Shown: one piece after another, positions 16,980 to 21,926 of the stretch
Layout of the letters: each line of letters begins with the position of its first letter
Position numbering within the stretch: position 1 is the stretch's first letter
Source of the DNA: JAWXUT01 sp044426075
GTDB lineage: Bacteria > Bacillota > Clostridia > Christensenellales > DTU072
DNA length: 21,926 bases
Assembly (NCBI GenBank): GCA_044426075.1
Contig: JAWXUT010000016.1
Span: 1-21,926 of the forward strand
Direction of reading: 5' to 3'
Notes under the pieces: generated by a model
What the model saw: the letters and a program-made list of their open reading frames with translations, nothing else
Told to the model about the DNA's origin: nothing
Database searches by the model: none
Position numbers and translations under genes: made by a program

Positions 16980-18515
16980 TTATTCAGCAACTTCTGCACT
17001 TTCAGCAGCGGCGGCTTTTCTTGCTTCAATTCTTTTAATTGCAGCTGCTTGTTCTTTTTCATTGAAATTATAGAAGTATAATGGTATACAACAAGCCAAA
17101 GTTGATACGCCAGTTAACAACGTGGTCATCATCCAAATACCACTTTTGATACTTTCGCTACCATTTACTTTATCAGCATCAGCATAGCCCTCAACACCCA
17201 ACACAATCAAAACGGTAAACGCAACAAACGCCATACCTATTTTGCTAATAAGTGTCTGCATAGAGAAACAAATGCCCTCTGCCCTTTCACCAGTTTTGTC
17301 TTCCAAATAATCTATACTATCTGCAATCATTGAATATTGCAAAATGTTGCTAAATCCGCTTGGTACACCCATTAATAGTAGTACTACATAAAACATTATA
17401 ATAGAAACAGTGCTTGTTCCGTTTGAAGATAGGCCGATAAAATACAAGCCTATCATAGCAAGTCCACCCACTAAATGAGAATATAAAAATACGTTTTTCT
17501 TGCCGAATTTGCGTGACAAATAAGGTGTTATAAGGGTTGCAACAAGTCCACCAGGAACAACAAGAATGGTCATAATAGAGAACAAACTTGAATCGCCAAG
17601 GTTATATTTTGCATAGTATAAACCACTTGTCATATAAATCATACGCAAGCAACCTAGCACGCCAACTGCAATAAGCAATAGGATAGGTTTGTTTTTGCCA
17701 AGCAACTTAATGTTGTGGATAAGGCTTGATTTTTGAGCGTTTTCTGAATAAAATCTCTCTTTTGTGTACTTATAACCCACCCAGAAAGTAGGTACAGCTA
17801 CACACGCAACAATAATTGCAGTAATCAAGTACATAGTTTGATATGCGCTAGCAAGTGCATCTGTAACTTGTGTCAATTGGTCTGCAGTAAGTGCATCTTT
17901 AGCAATATCTAGCCCAAGAGTTTTTTCAATTATGCCGTTTTCAACCCAACCTTGAATAATTGGAATAAATACAGTAACAATACCCGCGCCGATTGTACAG
18001 AACATTCTTGCAACCGTTAGCATTGTGTTACGTTTATCGGTGTCGTTGGTCATTGAAGACGCAAGTCCCCAATAAGGCACATCAACTATTGTGTAGCAAA
18101 CACCCCAACAAATATATATAATTGTTGCTAAGGTGAAAGCGCCCGTTTCATTACTTGCAGGAATAAATGAAGTAAATAGAAGAATCGTTAAAATCGCGAT
18201 TGGAATAGGCATAATTTTTAAATATGGACGCATTTTACCGTCTTTTGAACGTGTCCTATCAACTATTGTGCCCATTACTGGGTCATTGAACGCATCAAAC
18301 AACCTTGCACACAAAAACATAACCGCAAGCCATATTGGGTTTAATCCTACTGCATCTGTTAAGAAGAATAAGAAAAACGACGCTACTAGCTGACATATTA
18401 GGTTTTGACCCAATCCAGCAACGCTATACGATAGTACCTCTTTGGTTTGCATACTATCTTTGTCATTTGGATCGGTGCCTAGAAAATTGTTTAATAAATC
18501 TCCAACTTTACTCAT
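16980..18515 (-). CDS. GPH-family sugar:cation symporter (MFS superfamily)
   Basis: A membrane transporter of the glycoside-pentoside-hexuronide:cation symporter family (MelB/XynB/UidB-like), expected to import a sugar or glycoside with Na+ or H+. The 511-residue protein has about 12 hydrophobic segments. The family signature DPVMGTIVDRTRSKDGKMRP occupies residues 78-97 (usual form DPxMGxxxDrTxxrwGkxRP), and the second signature, around ADSIDYLEDKTGERAEG, occupies 398-414. Between the two halves is a hydrophilic stretch at about 190-225 that may form an enlarged loop. The C-terminal tail is Ala/Glu-rich. AGGAGG precedes the ATG, and the gene follows the aldolase by only 12 bases, so coupling to the sugar genes is clear. 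Substrate is unknown. Confidence 0.9.
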   Translation of the reverse strand: MSKVGDLLNNFLGTDPNDKDSMQTKEVLSYSVAGLGQNLICQLVASFFLFFLTDAVGLNPIWLAVMFLCARLFDAFNDPVMGTIVDRTRSKDGKMRPYLKIMPIPIAILTILLFTSFIPASNETGAFTLATIIYICWGVCYTIVDVPYWGLASSMTNDTDKRNTMLTVARMFCTIGAGIVTVFIPIIQGWVENGIIEKTLGLDIAKDALTADQLTQVTDALASAYQTMYLITAIIVACVAVPTFWVGYKYTKERFYSENAQKSSLIHNIKLLGKNKPILLLIAVGVLGCLRMIYMTSGLYYAKYNLGDSSLFSIMTILVVPGGLVATLITPYLSRKFGKKNVFLYSHLVGGLAMIGLYFIGLSSNGTSTVSIIMFYVVLLLMGVPSGFSNILQYSMIADSIDYLEDKTGERAEGICFSMQTLISKIGMAFVAFTVLIVLGVEGYADADKVNGSESIKSGIWMMTTLLTGVSTLACCIPLYFYNFNEKEQAAAIKRIEARKAAAAESAEVAE

Positions 18516-18527
18516 TTTGCCTCCTGT

Positions 18528-19169
18528 TTATTTGACCTTGCTTGCATATGCTTTTGCAAGTAGATCTATGTTAAATTTAGTTCCTTTTGTAAGTTCTAGT
18601 GTCTTTTGTTCTACAAACTTAACACTACACTCTTCCACAATGCGACACACATCAAAAGCTTCTTCAATTGAAGTTGCACAAGCACACATTCCGTGGTTTG
18701 CCATTAGGCAAGCGTTACGGTCGGTGCCAAGCGCATCTACTGTTGCAATTGTAAGTTTTTTTGTGCCCGGCAAACCATATCCACCTACACGAACGCATCC
18801 GCCTACTTTTTGTTGCATTTCTTCACTCATCACTGGAAGTTCGGTGCGCGTTGCCGCTACACTGCTACAACATTGTGGGTGACTGTGGATAACTGCGTTG
18901 ATATCGGGTCTACTACGATATATAGCCGCGTGAATTTTCTTTTCAGAGGTTGGCTTAATGTCGCTTGTATACTCTAATGTGTTGATATCAACTACTATCA
19001 TATCTTCTGGCTTTAATGCGATATAATCCAATCCACTTGGCGTTACTACCATATGATCTTTATCTAATCTTATTGATATGTTTCCCCATGTGCCTTGCGT
19101 TAAACCGCTATCTAATAACTTGATGCCAGCATCTTTTACGGCTTGTCTTACCTCTTTTTCTGTCATCAT
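18528..19169 (-). CDS. Class II aldolase (L-fuculose-phosphate aldolase family), intact active site
   Basis: A zinc-dependent aldolase/adducin-fold enzyme, 213 residues, the usual length for FucA-type aldolases. Residues matching the FucA active site are all present: Glu76 in PTSEKKIH, His95 and His97 in IHSHP, and His159 in MANHG; the phosphate-binding GNISIR (29-34) and TPSG (43-46) loops are also present. Expected to cleave a ketose 1-phosphate or similar sugar phosphate to dihydroxyacetone phosphate plus an aldehyde, though L-ribulose-5-phosphate 4-epimerase relatives share the fold. Start: the ATG at 19169 overlaps the upstream TGA in an ATGA arrangement and has GGAGGAG at the right distance; a longer reading from 19250 runs inside the upstream gene. 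Translational coupling to its degenerate paralogue is therefore likely. Confidence 0.88.
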   Translation of the reverse strand: MMTEKEVRQAVKDAGIKLLDSGLTQGTWGNISIRLDKDHMVVTPSGLDYIALKPEDMIVVDINTLEYTSDIKPTSEKKIHAAIYRSRPDINAVIHSHPQCCSSVAATRTELPVMSEEMQQKVGGCVRVGGYGLPGTKKLTIATVDALGTDRNACLMANHGMCACATSIEEAFDVCRIVEECSVKFVEQKTLELTKGTKFNIDLLAKAYASKVK

Positions 19170-19786
19170 TTTATCTCCTCCATTTTTGCAGCTTGATTTG
19201 CTTTGCTGTACTTTTTCTTGTACACAAAGTTCATTAGCATTGCCTCCCATAAAGGAATCTTTATTGCCTTGCCCATAATTGTGCCTTCAACTTCAACCCT
19301 TGCACCCTTTTCTAGTACTAGTGTTGCAGTGTGCACTTCATCTACAGACCTACCTATTGCTACAACTCCACCGCCTGCAATCAAACACGCGTTTCTGGAC
19401 TTTAGGGCTCCCAAAATGCTTTGTTCGGTACCCTTAACCACCTTTGCGGTTGGTCCAATGATTTGTGCCATATCATCTAATGAAGCAACCAATTTACTCT
19501 TGTTGTTGCTTACGATTTCGCAATATGGTGCGTGGTTTGTTATTATTGCATTTACGTCTGAACGCGTTGCATATATAGCACTGTGTAGTGCAATGTTGCT
19601 ATCTTTTTTGTCGCTGTTTTTAATCTCTATAATATCAGATTCTTGCATATCTTGCATAGCAACTGCAGGAGATGTTATAAGCATTCCGTCAGCTGTCCTT
19701 ATGCTCAAGCAATCGCCAACTTTTGTCAAGTTGTCTTTTGCCATCATTTTGCAGTAGTCCAACATATTTTGTTTTCTTTTATCCAT
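19166..19786 (-). CDS. Degenerate class II aldolase-like protein (probable pseudoenzyme)
   Basis: A 206-residue protein of the same fold as the downstream aldolase and clearly its relative: RNACLIAGGG aligns with RNACLMANHG, and DVNAIITNH with DINAVIHSH. The catalytic positions have changed: Asn64 replaces the catalytic Glu, Thr83 replaces the first zinc His, Gly139 replaces the third, and only His85 remains. The phosphate-binding GNxS loop reads GDCLS and the TPSG loop reads TSPA. The frame is open and full-length, so it is not a decayed gene. It may be a regulatory or structural partner of the active paralogue, or bind a ligand without catalysis; this is inference. Start: ATG 19786 has GCGGAGA just upstream and follows the kinase stop by 13 bases; a longer reading from 19843 would overlap the kinase. 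Confidence 0.85.
   Translation of the reverse strand: MDKRKQNMLDYCKMMAKDNLTKVGDCLSIRTADGMLITSPAVAMQDMQESDIIEIKNSDKKDSNIALHSAIYATRSDVNAIITNHAPYCEIVSNNKSKLVASLDDMAQIIGPTAKVVKGTEQSILGALKSRNACLIAGGGVVAIGRSVDEVHTATLVLEKGARVEVEGTIMGKAIKIPLWEAMLMNFVYKKKYSKANQAAKMEEIK
19175..19181 (-). promoter_or_regulatory. Ribosome site and ATGA junction of the intact aldolase gene
   Basis: GGAGGAG inside the last codons of the upstream aldolase-like gene, seven to nine bases before ATG 19169. The start and the upstream TGA share four bases (19166-19169), a typical coupled junction, which fixes the start. Confidence 0.85.
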
Positions 19787-19790
19787 GTTT

Positions 19791-19797
19791 TCTCCGC
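19791..19797 (-). promoter_or_regulatory. Ribosome site setting the start of the aldolase-like pseudoenzyme gene
   Basis: GCGGAGA between the kinase stop codon (19800-19802) and ATG 19786. It argues for the 206-residue form over a 225-residue form whose first 19 residues would overlap the kinase gene. Confidence 0.75.
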
Positions 19798-19799
19798 AA

Positions 19800-21323
19800 T
19801 TATTTTGAACTAAACCTCTTGCCATTAGCACGTTTGTAAGCATCTTTTAGACCATAGTATATGTCTTTGTAGCTTTGAAACATCTCTTGATAAACAAGAT
19901 GATTTGACATATTTGGTACATAACTTTTGCTAACTTTGGCAAACTCGTATGCGCTGTTAAAATCCTTAAGCACGCCAAGGCCGATAAGTGCTATAATTGC
20001 ACCACCTACTGCGCCCGCGTTGCGTGGGTTTTCAACAACACTGAACTCTGTGCCCGTGATGTCAGCAATAATTTGCATCCAAACTTCGTTTTGTGCACCG
20101 CCACCGATAATACGGAAGCTTTTGCAACCAAACTTATAATCTTTTTTGAAGTTGTCAAGTATCCATTTTAAGTTGTATCCAATACCTTCGTATACAGCTT
20201 TCATAATGTGTTCTCTTGTATGTTCTTCACTCATATTGAAAAGTGTTGCTCTAGTTGTTGTGTCACTAACTGGGCATCTTTCGCCAAGCATCCAAGGTGT
20301 GCAAATAAGTGAATCGGAACCGCAAGGAATCTTTTGGATTGCCTCACCCATACGCTTATAAACATCATCGCCAAATTCTTCGCGTTCGCGTTTGAAAAAT
20401 TGGTTCATTATCCACTGAATATTGCTACCAGCAGCCTCTGTTACACCAACAATTATGTTCATTTCTGGATCTGCACTTTGAATTGCAGCTGCACCGTTTT
20501 TAAATGCGGTTTCATTTTTACTGCTAGCACATACCCAACCAGATGTTCCTAAATAAATATGAACATCGCCGTCTTTTGTCATTCCACTGCCGATACACGC
20601 GCTTTGCACGTCATCACAACCGCCAAATACTGGGGTTCCTTCCAACAAACCAAGCTCTTCAGCCGCCTCTTTGGTTAGTCCGCCCACATTATCAGTTGAT
20701 TTTACTAGTGGTGGCAACTTTTTCATATCAACACCAGTGATGCCCATAATAGACAACCACTCTTTTTTCTTTAAATCTAATCCATATGTAGATGCGCCAG
20801 ATAGCTCCGCAACCATTTTGCCCGTACACTTCATCTTTAAGAATCCGTTTACATCTAAAAAGTATTTTGTGCGATTGTATATGTCGGGGCGCTCTTGTTT
20901 TACCCATATGATTTTTGGCAATACATCTTTACCCATAATTGGGGTGCCCGCAAATAGTGAAAATAAAGTTTTTCCACCCAACTTGCGCATAATGCTGTCG
21001 GCTTGCTTTTGTGCTCTGCCATCTACCCAAGATATGTTGTTGTAAAGTGTATTTCCGTGTTCATCAACTGGAATTAATCCCATTGATTGTGTTGCAAATA
21101 CCATACCAGTTACATCAGCTGGATTTATACCCGCTTTTTTAATAACTGCTTTGCTTGCTGTTGTTACACCTTGCCAATATTCGGCTGGATCTTGTTCAAC
21201 CCAAGCTGGATATGGATAATATGTATTATAATCAGATGTTGCTGTTGCTATAATTTTACCTTTGTAATCTACAAGCACTGCCTTATCGGAACTTGTGCCC
21301 ATATCGTGCGAAATAATATACAT
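19800..21323 (-). CDS. FGGY-family carbohydrate kinase (xylulokinase-like)
   Basis: Phosphorylates a sugar or sugar alcohol with ATP in the cytosol. The 507 residues match xylulokinase-type members in length. Motifs in order: DMGTSSDKAVL (7-17, first phosphate loop), QSMGLIPVDEHG (79-90), WVDGRA (99-104, substrate region), GGCDD with Asp237 as likely catalytic base, LGTSGW (258-263, second phosphate loop), and near the C-terminus GGGAQNEVWMQIIADITG (adenosine site) and NAGAVGGA. The closest visible family is XylB, but FGGY substrates cannot be assigned from these motifs; D-xylulose, L-fuculose, L-rhamnulose, L-ribulose and polyols are all possible. An AGGAGA ribosome site precedes ATG 21323. 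The following aldolase genes and symporter make a transport-phosphorylate-cleave pathway. No isomerase gene is visible. Confidence 0.9.
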   Translation of the reverse strand: MYIISHDMGTSSDKAVLVDYKGKIIATATSDYNTYYPYPAWVEQDPAEYWQGVTTASKAVIKKAGINPADVTGMVFATQSMGLIPVDEHGNTLYNNISWVDGRAQKQADSIMRKLGGKTLFSLFAGTPIMGKDVLPKIIWVKQERPDIYNRTKYFLDVNGFLKMKCTGKMVAELSGASTYGLDLKKKEWLSIMGITGVDMKKLPPLVKSTDNVGGLTKEAAEELGLLEGTPVFGGCDDVQSACIGSGMTKDGDVHIYLGTSGWVCASSKNETAFKNGAAAIQSADPEMNIIVGVTEAAGSNIQWIMNQFFKREREEFGDDVYKRMGEAIQKIPCGSDSLICTPWMLGERCPVSDTTTRATLFNMSEEHTREHIMKAVYEGIGYNLKWILDNFKKDYKFGCKSFRIIGGGAQNEVWMQIIADITGTEFSVVENPRNAGAVGGAIIALIGLGVLKDFNSAYEFAKVSKSYVPNMSNHLVYQEMFQSYKDIYYGLKDAYKRANGKRFSSK

Positions 21324-21364
21324 CTATGCTATTCTCCTGTTTTCTGCACTGCATAATGCACTTT

Positions 21365-21383
21365 GGGCGAGACTAGCCCGCCC
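21365..21383 (-). repeat. Hairpin in the leader of the kinase operon, possibly a REP-family unit
   Basis: On the minus strand GGGCGGG, loop CTAGT, CTCGCCC: a 7-bp stem with one G-U pair. There is no U-run after it, so it is not a terminator for the aminotransferase gene. The preceding ATGCGGGCG and the CGCCC end recall the GATGCGGGCG...ACGCCCC of repeat copy C at 3875-3905, which hints at one repeat family. It is followed by the small palindrome TGCATTATGCA (21349-21359). Confidence 0.45.
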
Positions 21384-21394
21384 GCATTTTTTTA

Positions 21395-21424
21395 ATTATA
21401 GTACGCCTTTATCTGTTTTTACAA
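21395..21424 (-). promoter_or_regulatory. Promoter-like pair overlapping the aminotransferase stop, upstream of the kinase
   Basis: On the minus strand TTGTAA (21424-21419), an 18-base spacer, then perfect TATAAT (21400-21395), which overlaps the TAA stop of the aminotransferase gene. A start near 21388 would give the kinase operon its own transcript beginning just before the leader hairpin. The alternative is simple readthrough from upstream. Confidence 0.45.
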
Positions 21425-21926
21425 CTTTTGCAAATACTCTGTCGAAACGAGCAAGTGCATCATCAATAACTTCATCTGTATCAGCAAGTGAAGTGTACAA
21501 ACGTGAACCAGCTAGAGTAACAATACCCTCTGCCATGTAGGCTGCGCCCATATGTTCCATAGCATCTTTTCTTGTATAAATCATAGCTTGTGATTTCAAA
21601 ATGCTCAATGCAGATTTAATGAAGCTAAATGATGAGAAGTCAAATGACATAGCTGCTGTACACTCTAAGTGAACAATGCTACCTTGTGAATAAACAACAT
21701 AAGGTAATTTGTATTTTGCAACAAGTGCTTTCAAGCCGTCTGCTAGTCTTTCACCAGCTAAACCAGCTTTAACGCAAGCGTTAGTTGCTTCAATTTCTTT
21801 AATTGTTAAGTATCCAGCAAGTGAACTTAGTGGGTTAGCTGCTAAAGTACCGCCAACATAAGCTCTGTGTTTACCAGTTGCAACACCAGCTGCCATTAGG
21901 CCTGCATATTGCTTTTTACCACCAAC
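21396..21926 (-). CDS. Class III aminotransferase (glutamate-1-semialdehyde aminomutase-like), N-terminus beyond window
   Basis: The C-terminal 176 residues of a PLP-dependent class III aminotransferase; the frame is open through the right edge (codons VGGKKQYAGLM continue upstream of the first in-window ATG at 21896). GGTLAANPLSSLAGYLTIKE matches the GTxxxNPLAxxAGxATLxxL segment of the GSA-aminomutase branch, and the tail with GIVTLAGSRLYTSLADTDEV fits the small C-terminal domain of that branch. The PLP-binding lysine lies outside the window. No other tetrapyrrole gene is nearby, so a true HemL role is not supported; an aminotransferase acting on the same substrate as the kinase and aldolase, or an unrelated neighbour, are both possible. 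It ends 72 bases before the kinase gene. Confidence 0.8.
   Translation of the reverse strand, partial: VGGKKQYAGLMAAGVATGKHRAYVGGTLAANPLSSLAGYLTIKEIEATNACVKAGLAGERLADGLKALVAKYKLPYVVYSQGSIVHLECTAAMSFDFSSFSFIKSALSILKSQAMIYTRKDAMEHMGAAYMAEGIVTLAGSRLYTSLADTDEVIDDALARFDRVFAKVVKTDKGVL

Noticed and set aside
19170..19250. Longer start for the intact aldolase
   Set aside because: It would overlap the upstream gene by over 80 bases; the ATGA junction with GGAGGAG is far better.
19787..19843. Longer start for the degenerate aldolase overlapping the kinase
   Set aside because: GCGGAGA lies right before ATG 19786, and the first 19 residues of the longer form only mirror kinase codons in another frame.
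19800..21323. Naming the kinase xylB
   Set aside because: FGGY motifs do not fix the substrate, and no xylose isomerase or other xylose gene is in the window.
21365..21395. Plus-strand intrinsic terminator (hairpin followed by a T-run)
   Set aside because: No plus-strand gene precedes it, the T-run begins three bases after the stem, and the stem has a mismatch on that strand that is a wobble on the other.

Overview
The window looks like a piece of chromosome from a low-GC Gram-positive anaerobe, most likely an uncultured member of the Clostridia (Bacillota). The basis is the AT-rich sequence with strong AGGAGG-type ribosome sites, the pta-ackA order, a tmcAL (ylbM-type) gene, a very large lipoprotein built from bacterial Ig-like and MBG-type modules, and short palindromic intergenic repeats. 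This is inferred from gene content only; no rRNA or tRNA gene is visible. Every gene except tmcAL lies on the minus strand.

Layout from left to right. (1) Positions 1-2159 hold the acetate operon on the minus strand: pta, then ackA, which runs off the left edge. (2) tmcAL (2299-3513) diverges from it; its product uses acetate and ATP to modify elongator tRNA-Met. It ends at an intrinsic terminator. (3) Positions 3573-4021 carry no gene but hold REP-like palindromic units, including a 31-32 bp inverted pair, a heptad repeat, and a promoter-like sequence pointing into the inverted pair. (4) Positions 4079-15148, half the window, are a single 3689-codon gene for a lipid-anchored giant surface protein: about 12 Big_3-like modules, about 14 MBG/YDG-like modules (one with a helical insert), one more Ig-like module and three LamG/concanavalin-like regions. 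It has its own good promoter and terminator. (5) Positions 15522-21926 are a minus-strand catabolic gene cluster: a partial class III aminotransferase, an FGGY sugar kinase, two adjacent class II aldolase-fold proteins, a GPH-family sugar:cation symporter, and a diverged Y1-transposase-like protein, closed by a strong terminator.

How it works together. The symporter, kinase and intact aldolase would import a sugar or polyol, phosphorylate it and split the sugar phosphate. The substrate cannot be fixed from sequence, and no isomerase is visible. Glycolytic products could then leave through Pta-AckA as acetate with ATP gain. Two proteins in this cluster look like retained pseudoenzymes. The first aldolase paralogue has lost the catalytic Glu and two of three zinc-ligand His. 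The last gene keeps the outline of a Y1 (REP-associated) transposase but has lost both HUH histidines and the catalytic tyrosine. These two, the giant lipoprotein with its helical insert, and the REP-like island are the parts most worth a second look.
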